From NCBI RefSeq assembly GCF_004827385.1, contig NZ_SRXN01000019.1, positions 1 to 64,000 on the forward strand: a stretch of DNA of 64,000 nt. The letters are read 5' to 3'. A program made the position numbers and the translations under genes. The notes below the pieces were generated by a model. That model ran no database searches, was not told where the DNA came from, and saw nothing but the letters and a program-made list of their open reading frames with translations. The DNA comes from Ensifer sp. MPMI2T. GTDB taxonomy: Bacteria; Pseudomonadota; Alphaproteobacteria; Rhizobiales; Rhizobiaceae. Position 1 is the stretch's first letter. Each line of letters begins with the position of its first letter. Of this stretch, positions 42,830-52,709 are shown piece after piece.

Positions 42830-43342
42830 CTAGTCCGCAAGCGCCGCAAGCCGGCTGGTGATCGCCTGCCTGTTGTGCGCATGGCAGATGGCGATCGCAA
42901 GCGCGTCGGCAGCATCGTTGCCCTTGAACTGCACCTTCGGCATCAGCACCTTCAGCATCATGTGGATCTGCTGCTTCTCGCCGTGGCCGACGCCGATGAC
43001 GGCCTTCTTGACGGCGTTGGGCGCATATTCGGCGACACGCAGGCCCGCCCGCGCCGGAACCAGCATGGCGATGCCGCGTGCCTGGCCGAGCTTCAGCGTC
43101 GCTGTCGCATCCTTGTTGACGAAGGTCTGCTCCACTGCCGCCTCATGCGGCTGGTAGCTGTGCACCACTTCGGCAAGACCGTCGTGCAACTGGCAAAGGC
43201 GCGAAGCGAGGTCCATCCCACCGTCCGAGGTCACCGTGCCCGAAGCAACGAAACGCAGCGAATTGCCGAGCGTCTCGATGATGCCCCAGCCGGTGCGCCT
43301 TAAGCCCGGATCGATGCCGATGATGCGAATCGTGTTCTGCAT
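42830..43342 (-). CDS. ruvC: Crossover junction endodeoxyribonuclease RuvC
   Basis: A 170-residue Holliday junction resolvase. The first catalytic acid is in [16 protein letters not shown], the Glu in [23 protein letters not shown], and the C-terminal acids in [17 protein letters not shown]. The C-terminal end is the usual length. It cuts the junctions that RuvAB moves. It is the first ruv gene in the row; the following ruvA is separated by a palindromic repeat of about 165 bases, so coupling may be weakened. Confidence 0.97.
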   Translation of the reverse strand: MQNTIRIIGIDPGLRRTGWGIIETLGNSLRFVASGTVTSDGGMDLASRLCQLHDGLAEVVHSYQPHEAAVEQTFVNKDATATLKLGQARGIAMLVPARAGLRVAEYAPNAVKKAVIGVGHGEKQQIHMMLKVLMPKVQFKGNDAADALAIAICHAHNRQAITSRLAALAD

Positions 43343-43510
43343 GCCTCACCCTATGTCGGTCACCGGAACGCTGCCAGCAAAAAGTGAACAAAACAAAAAC
43401 ATTGCACAGAAATGGCGGACCTTCGCCGAAAACCCTCGGGCCGCCCTTGGCTTTAACAAACTTGAACCTACATTGCGATCGATCAATTTCTCTTAATTGA
43501 AGGTCTCGCC

Positions 43511-44512
43511 ATGATCCCTTTCTCCGTTCTCGATCTGTCGCCGATTACCGAGGGCGGCAGCGTCGCCCAGTCGCTCGAAAACTCGCGCCGGCTGGCGATC
43601 GCCGCCGAGGAGAACGGCTACAAGCGCTTCTGGCTCGCCGAACATCACGGAATGAAGGGAATTGCGAGCGCGGCGACGTCGCTGGTCATTTCCCACGTCG
43701 CATCGGCGACGCGATCGATCCGCGTCGGCTCGGGTGGAATCATGCTGCCCAATCATTCGCCCCTCGTCATCGCTGAGCAGTTCGGCACGCTCGCCGCGCT
43801 CTATCCAGGCCGCATCGATCTCGGCCTCGGCCGCGCGCCCGGTACCGACATGAGGACGGCACAGGCGCTCAGGCGCAACATGGAGGCGAGCGCCAACAAT
43901 TTTCCGAACGATGTCGTGGACCTCCAGGCGCTGCTCGGGCCCGTCACTGAAGACCAGAAGATCATCGCGGTACCCGGGGCCGATTCCAATGTGCCGATCT
44001 GGCTGCTCGGTTCCAGCCACTTCAGCGCTCACCTCGCCGGCATGCTCGGCCTCCCTTTCGCTTTCGCCTCGCATTTCGCACCCGACATGCTGCTCACCGC
44101 CCTCGAAATCTACCGCGAGCGCTTCACGCCTTCGCCTGAGCTCGGCAAGCCGCATGTGATGGTCGGCGTGATGGGCGTCGCGGCCGATACCGACGAGGAG
44201 GCGAATTATCTCTTCACCTCGATGCAGCAGTCCTTCGTGGCCCTGCGCCGCAACGCCCGCGGCCGCTTTCCGCCGCCGGTCAAATCCATGGAGGGGCTCT
44301 GGAGCGACGACGAAAAGATCTTCGTCGACCATGCCATGACCTATGCGGTCGTCGGCGGTCCTGAAACGATCCGGAGCAAGATCCGGGCGTTCATCGAAGA
44401 GACCAAGCCCGACGAGCTGATCATATCCATGCCGATCTTCGACATGGAGGCGCGGTTGCATTCCTTGAAACTGTTTGGCGAAGCACAACGCCATTTCGCT
44501 CCGGCCGCTTGA
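43511..44512 (+). CDS. LLM-class flavin-dependent monooxygenase-like protein
   Basis: A 333-residue protein of the bacterial luciferase superfamily (TIM barrel with FMN or F420). Typical segments: [46 protein letters not shown], then [41 protein letters not shown] and [27 protein letters not shown]. The opening LDLSPITEG and the GRAPGTD region place it in the MsnO8-like group. The substrate is unknown. It is transcribed alone and is followed by a strong terminator. Confidence 0.9.
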   Translation: MIPFSVLDLSPITEGGSVAQSLENSRRLAIAAEENGYKRFWLAEHHGMKGIASAATSLVISHVASATRSIRVGSGGIMLPNHSPLVIAEQFGTLAALYPGRIDLGLGRAPGTDMRTAQALRRNMEASANNFPNDVVDLQALLGPVTEDQKIIAVPGADSNVPIWLLGSSHFSAHLAGMLGLPFAFASHFAPDMLLTALEIYRERFTPSPELGKPHVMVGVMGVAADTDEEANYLFTSMQQSFVALRRNARGRFPPPVKSMEGLWSDDEKIFVDHAMTYAVVGGPETIRSKIRAFIEETKPDELIISMPIFDMEARLHSLKLFGEAQRHFAPAA

Positions 44513-44545
44513 ATGGCTGTCACTTTCTGCGCGAGCGGCTGAAGC

Positions 44546-44586
44546 AAAGAGACCCGCGCTCCATTTTTTTGGAGCGCGGGTCTCTT
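44546..44586. terminator. Bidirectional terminator between the LLM gene and yebC
   Basis: A 16-base perfect stem (AAGAGACCCGCGCTCC / GGAGCGCGGGTCTCTT) with an eight-base T-rich loop lies between two convergent genes. Confidence 0.85.
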
Positions 44587-44604
44587 CGTAGATCAAAAGA
44601 AGTG

Positions 44605-45351
44605 TCAGGCCGAAAGCTTTGCCAGTACCTCGTCGGAAACGTCGAAGTTCGAATAGACGTTCTGGACATCATCGTCGTCTTCGAGGTTGTCGATCAGCTT
44701 CATCAGCGACTGTGCCTTTTCTTCATCCACCGGCACGGTGTTCTGCGCCTTCCAGATCGCCTTGACGGTTTCCGCCTCGCCAAGAACCTCTTCGAGAGCC
44801 TTCGACACCTCGCCGATGTTCTCAAAGCCGCAGATGATCGTGTGGCCATCCTCGTCCGTCGTCACGTCATCGGCACCTGCTTCGATGGCCGCTTCCATGA
44901 CCTTGTCGGCATCGCCGACGGAAAGCTTGTAGGTGATTTCGCCGACGCGATCGAAGGAGAAGGAAACCGAGCCGGTTTCGCCAAGTGCGCCACCAGCCTT
45001 GGTGAAGGTCGAGCGGACATTGGAGGCGGTGCGGTTACGGTTGTCGGTCAGCGCTTCGACGATGACGGCGACGCCGCCCGGCCCGTAGCCCTCATAACGG
45101 ACTTCCTCGTAGTTCTCCGCATCGCCGCCCGACGCCTTCTTGATCGCCCGCTCGATGTTGTCCTTCGGCATCGACTGCGACTTGGCGTTCTGGATCGCCA
45201 GTCTGAGGCGCGGGTTCATCGCCGGATCAGGCATGCCCGACTTTGCGGCGACGGTGATTTCGCGCGCGAGCTTGGAAAACATTTTCGAGCGCACCGCATC
45301 CTGACGGCCCTTGCGGTGCATGATGTTCTTGAACTGTGAATGGCCAGCCAT
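44605..45351 (-). CDS. yebC: YebC/PmpR-family regulatory protein
   Basis: A 248-residue protein of the YebC family. It begins [39 protein letters not shown], continues [30 protein letters not shown] and [28 protein letters not shown], all hallmark blocks. YebC proteins were long called transcription regulators; some members act on ribosomes stalled at proline stretches. The frame is open upstream, but the ATG at 45351 gives the standard start. In many Rhizobiales it lies close to ruvC, as here. Confidence 0.96.
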   Translation of the reverse strand: MAGHSQFKNIMHRKGRQDAVRSKMFSKLAREITVAAKSGMPDPAMNPRLRLAIQNAKSQSMPKDNIERAIKKASGGDAENYEEVRYEGYGPGGVAVIVEALTDNRNRTASNVRSTFTKAGGALGETGSVSFSFDRVGEITYKLSVGDADKVMEAAIEAGADDVTTDEDGHTIICGFENIGEVSKALEEVLGEAETVKAIWKAQNTVPVDEEKAQSLMKLIDNLEDDDDVQNVYSNFDVSDEVLAKLSA

Positions 45352-45406
45352 GGCACCCTCTGCATGCATGAATTTATTGAGATGGGGCGCCTTATAGTTT
45401 TAATGC

Positions 45407-45430
45407 CGCGCCCCGTCCAGCAGGGGCGCG
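45407..45430. terminator. GC-rich hairpin between yebC and the beta-lactamase-fold gene
   Basis: CGCGCCCC / GGGGCGCG pair around an eight-base loop, with TCTTTTC on the plus-strand side. It is a weak terminator candidate. Confidence 0.4.
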
Positions 45431-45498
45431 TCTTTTCAATGCGCGGAAATCCGGCGTCGTCAAAAGCGCCGCGAGCATCTCTCGCCGCGGAAGAAAGC

Positions 45499-46332
45499 TC
45501 AATCGCCGCGGAGAACGTAAATCAGCGGCTTGCTCGGCAGCGAGCGCAGCGAGACCTTGACGCTTGCCCCGGTGGCAAAGCTCTTGTCGTAGTCGTCGCC
45601 GAACATGGCCAGAAAGTCGTTGATCAACGGCGGCCGGTGCATCGGCAGGATCAGTGCGGCGCGCAGGCGGGATACGACGCGGCTCATGCTTTCAGCGCCC
45701 ATGGTCAGGCCGCCATCGACCGGTACCATCAGCACGTCGAGCCGGCCGATCTGGCGGTAATGGCTATCATCGAGTTCGTAATGCAGGTGGCCGAGATGGC
45801 CGATGCAAAGGCCGGCAACCTCGAAGATAAAGATCGAATTGCCGTTGGGTTCCATGCCTCCGTAGCCGGAGCGTATGTCTGTCGTCACATTGCGGATATA
45901 AGCGTCGCCCACGACGAGATCGTGGTCGGCCGGCTCTCCGTCATCGCTCCAGCCATGCAGGACGTGCCGGATGGCAGGGTCCGGCGTCAAAGTATGGTGG
46001 CTGGAATGGGCCTTGTTCATCGTCACCACGGCCGGCGTTGCAGGGGGCCGGAACCAGCCGTTGTAATCGGTCGCCATCGAAATTCCGCCCGGCGTTTCGA
46101 TCAGGAACGTCGAATGGCCGAGGTAGGTTATGTTGACCTCGCTGTCAGCCGCGCTCACCCGCATTGCCCCCGGAACCGTAAAGCTAGCGAATGTCGCCTT
46201 CGGTGTGGCTTGCGCGATCGCCTGGCATTGGCTCACCGGCGGCGAAGGCTGCTGCGCATGCGCATGTTCAGGCCAGAACGTATGGATCAGCCAGATGGCA
46301 GCCATGGTGTAGGCAAGGTATCGGAGCAGCAT
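45499..46332 (-). CDS. Exported metallo-beta-lactamase-fold protein with altered metal motif
   Basis: A 277-residue protein with a signal peptide or anchor (LRYLAYTMAAIWLIHTFWPEHAHA) and the UlaG-like MBL fold: VNITYLGHSTFLIETPGGISMATDYNG, a His-containing segment VVTMNKAHSSHHTLTP, CIGHLGHLHYEL and the C-terminal ALILPMHRPPLINDFLAMFG. The canonical HxHxDH is reduced to KAHSSH, so the first His and the Asp are absent; metal binding may be altered. The substrate is unknown. It stands alone; a dispersed repeat lies just before its start. Confidence 0.8.
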   Translation of the reverse strand: MLLRYLAYTMAAIWLIHTFWPEHAHAQQPSPPVSQCQAIAQATPKATFASFTVPGAMRVSAADSEVNITYLGHSTFLIETPGGISMATDYNGWFRPPATPAVVTMNKAHSSHHTLTPDPAIRHVLHGWSDDGEPADHDLVVGDAYIRNVTTDIRSGYGGMEPNGNSIFIFEVAGLCIGHLGHLHYELDDSHYRQIGRLDVLMVPVDGGLTMGAESMSRVVSRLRAALILPMHRPPLINDFLAMFGDDYDKSFATGASVKVSLRSLPSKPLIYVLRGD

Positions 46333-46355
46333 CCTTCACCTCTCACACGCGTTTT

Positions 46356-46409
46356 TTAGAGCGGGATGAGGAAAAGTGTGCGCGGTTTTCCGCCCGCATC
46401 CCGCTCTAA
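46356..46409. repeat. Copy of repeat family A (palindrome)
   Basis: TTAGAGCGGGATG (46356-46368) pairs perfectly with CATCCCGCTCTAA (46397-46409), with an inner GGAAAA/TTTTCC stem. It is the cleanest copy in the window. Confidence 0.85.
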
Positions 46410-46420
46410 CCCATTAGAAT

Positions 46421-46465
46421 AGATCACGATGCTTCAGGTCGATAAGACCTGAAGCATCGTGATCT
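46421..46465. repeat. Perfect 20-base inverted repeat
   Basis: The arms at 46421-46440 and 46446-46465 are exact complements around GATAA. It immediately follows the family A palindrome. No run of T follows it on either strand, so it is probably not a simple terminator. Confidence 0.85.
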
Positions 46466-46616
46466 AGCGGGTGGCAGGATCATTCAAGGTCGGAGCCCCG
46501 TCCAGCATCAAACGACCGCGGACGCTCACAATCGCGTCATTGTCCGCATTTCTCGAGCGCGGGGGCTGAGAGCGTCTTCAGGCGCGGTGCCTCTATGCAG
46601 GATCGGCAAGACGCAC

Positions 46617-49600
46617 TCACTCGGCCGGGGCGCCCGGTGCTTCCTCGACAGCCTTCACGCGTTTTCGGCCAAGCGATCGCAGCGTCACATAGAAGACAGG
46701 CGTCAGGAACAGACCAAGGAGCGTGACGCCCAGCATGCCGAAAAAGACCGCTGTGCCGAGCGACTGGCGCATTTCGGCGCCGGGACCGGTTGCGATCACC
46801 AGCGGCACGACGCCGAGAATGAAGGCGAAGGCGGTCATCAGGATTGGACGCAGCCTGATCCGGCTCGCGTCGATCGCCGCCTCGACCGGCGTTTTGCCCT
46901 CCTCCTCGCCCTGGCGGGCGAATTCGACGATCAGGATCGCGTTTTTCGCCGCGAGGCCGATCAGCACGATAAGGCCGATCTGCGTGAGCACGTTGTTGTC
47001 GAACCCTCGGAGGGAAACGCCGAGAAGCGCAGCGAGAACGGCAAGCGGGACGATCAGAATGATCGCCAGCGGCAGCACCCAGCTCTCATACTGCGCGGCG
47101 AGCGCAAGGAAGACGAAGATCACCGAAAGCGTGAAGATGAAGACGGCGGTATTGCCGGTCTGGCGCTCCTGGAAGGCAAGTTCGGTCCACTCGAATGTCG
47201 TGCCCTGCGGCAGCATCTGGGCGGCGAGCTCCTCCATCATGTCGAGCGCCGTGCCGGTCGAGACACCGGGCGCCGGGTTGCCCTGGAGCGGCACGGAAAC
47301 ATACATGTTGTAGCGCTGGACGAGCGCCGGCCCGCTGGTATCGCGAATCTCGACGAGCGTGCCGAGCGGTACCAGCGCACCTGACGCGGAGCGCACCTTC
47401 AGGGCGAGGATATCGTCGCGTTCCACGCGATATTGCTGATCCGCCTGGGCGCGGACCTGGTAGACGCGACCGAATGCGTTGAAGTCGTTGACGTAGGACG
47501 TGCCGAGATTGATCGAGAGCGTCTCGAAGATGTTGGGGATCGGCACGTTTAGCGCCCGTGCCTTGTCGCGGTCGATCGCCAGGAAGAACTGCGGGCTGGA
47601 GTCCGAGAAGGTGGTGAATACGCCGGTCAACCCTTCGGTCTGGCTCGCCGCCCCCATCATCTGGCGGGCGAGCGCCAGTGCCCGGCCCATGTCGGCGTTC
47701 TGGCGGTCCATAATCTGCATCTTGAAGCCCCCGGCATTGCCGATACCGCGCACCGACGGCGGTGGAATGGCGATGATGAAGGCCTCCTGGATGCTCTGCA
47801 TCGCGCCGAAGATCTGGCCGATGATCTGGCTCGCGCTCTGGTTATGCTCGAGCCTTTCCTCGAAACTGTCGAAGGGCGTGAAGATGACGCCGGAATTGGA
47901 CGCATTGGTGAAAGTCGCACCGCTAAAGCCGGCAAAGGCGACCGCGTCGCGGACGCCCGGCACCTCGCGGATCATCGCGGATGCGCGCTGTACCACCGCG
48001 TCGGTACGCGCGAGCGATGCGCCATCCGGGAGCTGGATGACGACAATGGCATAGCCCTGGTCCATCGTCGGGATGAAGCCACGGGGCACGGCCTGCGCCA
48101 TGTACCAGGTGGCGCCAAGAAGGCCGGCGAAGACGACGAGCGAGGCGCCAATCGCCAAGCGTGTCCTCACGAGGTGGCCCACCACCCATTTGTAGCCATC
48201 GGCCATCCGGTCAAAGCCGCGGTTGAAGCCGTTGGAGAAGGCCCGGCCGAGTCGTGTGATCGGATTGCGGCTCTCATGCTCATGGGTCTCATGCGGTCGC
48301 AGCAGAACGGCGGCAAGCGCCGGCGACAGCGTCAGCGAATTGATCGCCGAGATCACAGTCGCGACTGCGATTGTCACGGCAAACTGCAGATAGAACTGCC
48401 CGGATATGCCCGGGATGAAGGCGGTCGGGACGAACACCGCGGTCAAGACGAGCGAAATCGCGATGACTGCCGCACCTACCTCGTCCATCGTCACATGTGC
48501 CGCCTCCCTCGGTGTCATGCCCTTCTCGAGATTGCGCTCGACGTTCTCGACGACGACGATCGCGTCATCAACGACGATGCCGATCGCAAGCACCAGCCCG
48601 AAGAGCGTCAGCATGTTCAGCGAGAAGCCGAAGGCGAAAAGCAGCGCGAACGTACCGATCAGCGAGACGGGGATGGCGACGATCGGAATGATCGCCGTGC
48701 GCCAAGACTGCAGGAAAACGATCACGACGAGGGCCACGAGGATCGCGGCCTCGCCGATCGTCTTGTAGACCTCATTGATCGACTCCGAGATGAACTCGGT
48801 CGGATTGTAGATGATCCTGTATTCCAGCCCCTCCGGGAAATCCTTCGACAGCTCCGTCATCGTCGCCTGGATCGCTTCCGCCGCGGCGAGCGCGTTGGTA
48901 CCGGGGCGCGAGAAGATGCCGAGCGCGACGGCGGGGCTGCCGTTCAGATAGCTGTTTCTGACGTATTCGCGGGCGCCAAGCTCGACGCGGGCGACATCCT
49001 GCAGCTGCACAAGCCTGCCGTCTTCGGTGGCCTTGACGATCACGTAGCGGAACTGTCGTGCGTCGCTGAAACGGCCGTCGGTGGTGACCGTATATTCGAA
49101 GGCGTTATCACCCGCGATCGGCGGGCCGCCGATCGCACCGCCCGAGACCTGGACGTTCTGCTGGCGCAGCGCCTCGACGACGTCGCCCGCTGTCATGCCG
49201 TAGGCGGAGAGTTTCTGCGGATCGAGCCAGACGCGGAGCGCATATTCTCGCTCGCCGAACAGGATGACGTCACCGACGCCTTCCAGCCGAACGAGGATGT
49301 CGCGGATGCGCGTGCGGGCGTAGTTGGAGACGTAGAGTTGGTCATAGCGATCATTCGGCGAAAGCAGGTGAACGACCATCATCAGGTCCGGCGAACTCTT
49401 GGTCGTGGTGACGCCGATACGCCGGACCTCCTCGGGCAACCGGGGCTCGGCTACCGAAACGCGGTTCTGCACCAGCACCTGCGCCTGGTCGAGATCTGTG
49501 CCGAGCTTGAAGGTGATCGTCAAAGCCATCGAGCCGTCGGCGGTCGAATAAGAAGACATGTAGAGCATGTTCTCGACGCCGTTGATCTCCTGCTCGAGCG

Positions 49601-49796
49601 GCGTGGCGACGGTGTTGGCGACGGTCTCGGCATCCGCCCCCGGATAGGAGGCGCGCACGACGATCGTGGGTGGGGCGATTTCCGGATATTGCGCCACCGG
49701 AAGCTGGAAGTAAGCGATGCCGCCGACGATCAGCAGCACGATCGAAAGCACCGAGGCGAAAATCGGCCTGTCGACGAAAAAATGCGCAAATCTCAT
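46617..49796 (-). CDS. RND-family multidrug efflux permease (AcrB/MexB type)
   Basis: A 1059-residue inner-membrane proton/drug antiporter with twelve transmembrane segments and two large periplasmic loops. N-terminal FFVDRPIFASVLSIVLLIVGGIAYFQLPVAQYPEIAPP is typical. The proton-relay acids are in LVLAIGIVVDDAIVVVENVER. The GFIPTMDQGY segment and the repeated IGLAAKNAILIVEFARQ confirm the HAE1 class. It exports drugs or plant phenolics with the adaptor encoded upstream by a four-base overlap. No outer-membrane channel gene is beside it, so a shared TolC must serve. Confidence 0.96.
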   Translation of the reverse strand: MRFAHFFVDRPIFASVLSIVLLIVGGIAYFQLPVAQYPEIAPPTIVVRASYPGADAETVANTVATPLEQEINGVENMLYMSSYSTADGSMALTITFKLGTDLDQAQVLVQNRVSVAEPRLPEEVRRIGVTTTKSSPDLMMVVHLLSPNDRYDQLYVSNYARTRIRDILVRLEGVGDVILFGEREYALRVWLDPQKLSAYGMTAGDVVEALRQQNVQVSGGAIGGPPIAGDNAFEYTVTTDGRFSDARQFRYVIVKATEDGRLVQLQDVARVELGAREYVRNSYLNGSPAVALGIFSRPGTNALAAAEAIQATMTELSKDFPEGLEYRIIYNPTEFISESINEVYKTIGEAAILVALVVIVFLQSWRTAIIPIVAIPVSLIGTFALLFAFGFSLNMLTLFGLVLAIGIVVDDAIVVVENVERNLEKGMTPREAAHVTMDEVGAAVIAISLVLTAVFVPTAFIPGISGQFYLQFAVTIAVATVISAINSLTLSPALAAVLLRPHETHEHESRNPITRLGRAFSNGFNRGFDRMADGYKWVVGHLVRTRLAIGASLVVFAGLLGATWYMAQAVPRGFIPTMDQGYAIVVIQLPDGASLARTDAVVQRASAMIREVPGVRDAVAFAGFSGATFTNASNSGVIFTPFDSFEERLEHNQSASQIIGQIFGAMQSIQEAFIIAIPPPSVRGIGNAGGFKMQIMDRQNADMGRALALARQMMGAASQTEGLTGVFTTFSDSSPQFFLAIDRDKARALNVPIPNIFETLSINLGTSYVNDFNAFGRVYQVRAQADQQYRVERDDILALKVRSASGALVPLGTLVEIRDTSGPALVQRYNMYVSVPLQGNPAPGVSTGTALDMMEELAAQMLPQGTTFEWTELAFQERQTGNTAVFIFTLSVIFVFLALAAQYESWVLPLAIILIVPLAVLAALLGVSLRGFDNNVLTQIGLIVLIGLAAKNAILIVEFARQGEEEGKTPVEAAIDASRIRLRPILMTAFAFILGVVPLVIATGPGAEMRQSLGTAVFFGMLGVTLLGLFLTPVFYVTLRSLGRKRVKAVEEAPGAPAE

Positions 49797-50953
49797 TGGG
49801 CGCTCTCCGCCGCTTGCGCTGCCTCCTGCGGCAGCACGACGAGCTCTGGCTTCACTTTTGCGCCCGGCCTCACGCGCACGGTACCGTTGACGATGATCGT
49901 CTCCTCGCCCGTCATGCCGCTGCGGATAACCCGATAGCCATGCAGACGCGGCCCGAGACGCACGGGTTTGGTGACGACGCTGCCATCCTCCTTGACCTCG
50001 TAGACGATGCGCTCGTTCTGGTCGGCGCCGATCGCATCGTCCGGGATGAGGATCGCTCTATAGGTATTGGAGCCTTCGACCTCGACACGGCCGAACAGAC
50101 CCGGCTGCAGAATGAAACTGGGGTTGGGGAAGCGCGCACGCACACGCATCGTGCCCGTCTGGTTGTCTACCCTGTTTTCCGAGAAATCGAGCTTGCCTTC
50201 GAAGGGCGGTTCGGTGGCGTCGGCAATCGTCACCCGCACGGGGAGAGCCCCGCCACCCTCCTGGAGCGCACTGCCGCGCTCTCGCGCGGTCCTGGCGTAG
50301 GAAAGCAGGCGGCGCTCGTCGACATCGAAATAGAAGTCGATCGGGTCGAGCGAAACGATGGTCGTCAACACGGTCTGATCCGCCTGGACGAGGTTGCCCG
50401 GCGAGATCAGGCGTCGATCGACGCGGCCGCTCAACGGCGCGGTGATCGTCGTATACTCGAGATCGAGCTTGGCCCGCTCGACCGCGGCCTCCGAGCCGCG
50501 CACATTGGCCTGCGCCGCGAGCAGCGCACGGCGGTCGTCATCGAGCCTGGACACGGAGAGCGTGCCGCTTCCGGCGAGCGATTCCGTCCGCTTGAACGTG
50601 GTCTCTGCGAATTCAAGTGTCGAGCGCGCCGCCGCAAGCGAGGCTTCGGCCTGGGAGAGAGCGGTACGGAACGGTCGCTGGTCGATGACGAAAAGTTTGT
50701 CGCCCTTCTTCACCAATGCCCCGTCGGTAAAGAAGACCTCATCGAGATAACCGCCGACGCGCGAACGGACGGCGACCTGGTCGACGGGTTCGAAGCGACC
50801 AATGAATTCGTCAGCGTCGATCACGTCGCGCACGACCGGCTTGGCGACGGTCACTGTCGGCGCCTGCGGTGCGTTCTGGGCCGCCGCAAGCGATGCGGCG
50901 AGAAGAAAAAACGAAACGCTGAAGATCGCGGGCAACGGCCACTTTCGCAACAT
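49793..50953 (-). CDS. RND efflux periplasmic adaptor (AcrA/MexA type)
   Basis: A 386-residue membrane-fusion protein: a signal peptide (WPLPAIFSVSFFLLAASLAAAQ), then the barrel-sandwich/lipoyl region (VDQVAVRSRVGGYLDEVFFTDGALVKKGDKLFVIDQRPF), the coiled-coil hairpin (LSQAEASLAAARSTLEFAETTFKRTESLAGSGTLSVSRLDDDRRALLAAQANVRGSEAAVERAKLDLEYTTITAP), and the beta-barrel and membrane-proximal domains (FPNPSFILQPGLFGRVEVEG). There is no lipobox. The ATG at 50953 has GGAGG seven bases upstream. It overlaps the permease start by four bases, so one operon. Confidence 0.95.
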   Translation of the reverse strand: MLRKWPLPAIFSVSFFLLAASLAAAQNAPQAPTVTVAKPVVRDVIDADEFIGRFEPVDQVAVRSRVGGYLDEVFFTDGALVKKGDKLFVIDQRPFRTALSQAEASLAAARSTLEFAETTFKRTESLAGSGTLSVSRLDDDRRALLAAQANVRGSEAAVERAKLDLEYTTITAPLSGRVDRRLISPGNLVQADQTVLTTIVSLDPIDFYFDVDERRLLSYARTARERGSALQEGGGALPVRVTIADATEPPFEGKLDFSENRVDNQTGTMRVRARFPNPSFILQPGLFGRVEVEGSNTYRAILIPDDAIGADQNERIVYEVKEDGSVVTKPVRLGPRLHGYRVIRSGMTGEETIIVNGTVRVRPGAKVKPELVVLPQEAAQAAESAQ

Positions 50954-51240
50954 GCACGTCCTCCGAAAGCACTTGAAAGCCGAAATCGCCCGGATCTCAA
51001 CGTTCGGGCCGGCGACATTGAAACCCGAAGCAGGAGCGTACGGGCGGCACGAAATGGAAAACTTGCAAATAGCGGCCGCATCCCGTGCGGCTCTAATTTT
51101 GACGCTAACCTGCCACCATTTGGCAGGGCTGTCACTTGAAAAAACGCAATTCCGCGAAGACGATACGGCCACCGCAGACGGCCGGCGGCAAACGCAAGAA
51201 TCGGGCGGAAAAGCACAGGCTCGCGCCGGTTGCGCCCCGT
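50954..51240. other. Intergenic region upstream of the RND operon
   Basis: No gene is supported. The stretch is the likely site of the RND promoter; no adjacent TetR-type regulator gene or clear operator palindrome was seen. Confidence 0.5.
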
Positions 51241-52065
51241 TTACGACCAGAACTCAGGGATCGTTTCGCCGAGTCTCGGACCGAGCCGCAGCGGCGCGAT
51301 CTTCTCCGCAAGGCCGGTGCGATCGGAAATCTCGACGCCGACGCCGCAGAGGGTCGCGGGGCCTGACGCCGCCTCGAAGCGGCCCTTCGGCATCTTGGAA
51401 ATGAACCGGTTGAGCGGCTCCTCCTTGTCCATGCCGAGCGACGAGTCGTAGTCGCCGCACATTCCGGCATCGCTGATATAGGCGGTGCCGCCGTTGAGGA
51501 TTTGGTGGTCGGCGGTCGGGACATGGGTGTGGGTTCCGACCACGAGGCTGGCGCGGCCATCGACGAAGTGTCCGAAGCACTGCTTTTCGCTGGTGGCCTC
51601 GGCATGGAAGTCGAAGACGATCGCGTCGGCCTGCTCCCCGAGCGGACAGGCGTCGAGGATCGCCTCGGCGGCCTTGAAGGGATCATCGAGCTCGGGATGC
51701 ATGAAAACCCGCCCCATGATGTTGGCGACCAGCACGCGGGCGCCGTTGCGGGCAAAGAAGAGATTGGAGCCACGCCCCGGCGTCCCGGCCGGATAGTTGG
51801 CGGGGCGCAGGAACTGGTCATGCCTCTCGCAGAAGACCACCGCTTCCTTCTGGTCCCAGACATGGTTGCCAGTCGTCACCACGTCGGCGCCGGCATTGAT
51901 CGTTTCCAGGAAGATGTCTTCGGTGATGCCGAAGCCGCCGGCGGCGTTCTCGCCGTTGACGATGACGAAGTCGAGCTTCAAGTCGCCGACCAATCCGGGG
52001 AGGCGCTCCCAGACCGCCGTGCGGCCCGTCTTGCCAACCATATCTCCCAGAAAAAGCAGCCGCAT
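51241..52065 (-). CDS. YmdB-family metallophosphoesterase
   Basis: A 274-residue enzyme of the YmdB (TIGR00282) family, phosphodiesterases that in Bacillus hydrolyse 2',3'-cyclic nucleotides. Motifs: MRLLFLGDMVGKTGRTAVWERLPGL, DFVIVNGENAAGGFGIT, TGNHVWDQKEAV, DFHAEATSEKQC and GTHTHVPTADHQILNGGTAYISDAGMCG. All metal-binding Asp, Asn and His residues appear present. It starts six bases after the 5-formyl-THF cyclo-ligase stop, forming a two-gene unit that is common in alphaproteobacteria. Confidence 0.93.
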   Translation of the reverse strand: MRLLFLGDMVGKTGRTAVWERLPGLVGDLKLDFVIVNGENAAGGFGITEDIFLETINAGADVVTTGNHVWDQKEAVVFCERHDQFLRPANYPAGTPGRGSNLFFARNGARVLVANIMGRVFMHPELDDPFKAAEAILDACPLGEQADAIVFDFHAEATSEKQCFGHFVDGRASLVVGTHTHVPTADHQILNGGTAYISDAGMCGDYDSSLGMDKEEPLNRFISKMPKGRFEAASGPATLCGVGVEISDRTGLAEKIAPLRLGPRLGETIPEFWS

Positions 52066-52071
52066 ACCCGT

Positions 52072-52653
52072 TCAATCCTGTCTGAAATGCCGAAAACCGC
52101 TCTCCGTCAGCACAGCGTCCAGCGCGACATCGTGCGGTTCAGCCGGCACTGATGCCACTTCCTGGCAGTCAAAAGCAATCCCGATCAGTCGCGGCATGTG
52201 ACCTTTGCGGCGCAATCGGTCGATTGCCCGGTCGTAATAGCCGGCGCCATAGCCGATCCGGTGCCCGACCGAATCGAAGGCCGACAGCGGCACAAGCATG
52301 ATGTCGGGATCGAGTTCGGGCGCCTCCGGCCCGGGGCCGGTCGTACCGAAGCCGGTTTCGACCACCGCCACGCCGTCGACAAGTTCGCGGAAGACGATGG
52401 TCTTGTTGTCCAGGATCACCGGCAGGCAGAGCCGGGCGCCGCGGTCCTTGAGCCGCACCATCAGCGGACGGATGTCCGCTTCCGAACGAATGGGCCAGAA
52501 ACCGGAAACAACATGGCCGGGATCGAGCGCGATGATATCGCCGGCGTGGTCGGCCATGGACAGGCTCGCCTCGATGCGCACCTCCAACGGCATTTCATCA
52601 CGCAGAGCCAGGCGTTCCTTTCTAAGCGCTGCCTTCAAATCTTTCGGTGACAT
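52072..52653 (-). CDS. 5-formyltetrahydrofolate cyclo-ligase
   Basis: A 193-residue enzyme converting 5-formyl-THF to 5,10-methenyl-THF with ATP, a folate repair step. The phosphate-binding segment is LKAALRKERLALRDEM; the substrate region is ...SGFWPIRSEADIRPLM, and the signature VPLSAFDSVGHRIGYGAGYYDRAIDRLR is diagnostic. In many proteobacteria this gene (ygfA/fau) lies next to 6S RNA and zapA; here zapA is 2 kb away on the same strand, with a LysR/DUF1127-like cassette between. Confidence 0.95.
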   Translation of the reverse strand: MSPKDLKAALRKERLALRDEMPLEVRIEASLSMADHAGDIIALDPGHVVSGFWPIRSEADIRPLMVRLKDRGARLCLPVILDNKTIVFRELVDGVAVVETGFGTTGPGPEAPELDPDIMLVPLSAFDSVGHRIGYGAGYYDRAIDRLRRKGHMPRLIGIAFDCQEVASVPAEPHDVALDAVLTESGFRHFRQD

Positions 52654-52709
52654 CCGACGACCTTATCCTGCGGGGTTTTCGCCTTCATAGCGCAATGCAC
52701 CCCGTAGCT

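Noticed and set aside
46421-46465. Perfect inverted repeat considered as a simple terminator
   Set aside because: No T-run on either strand, and it is 150 bases from the RND gene end.
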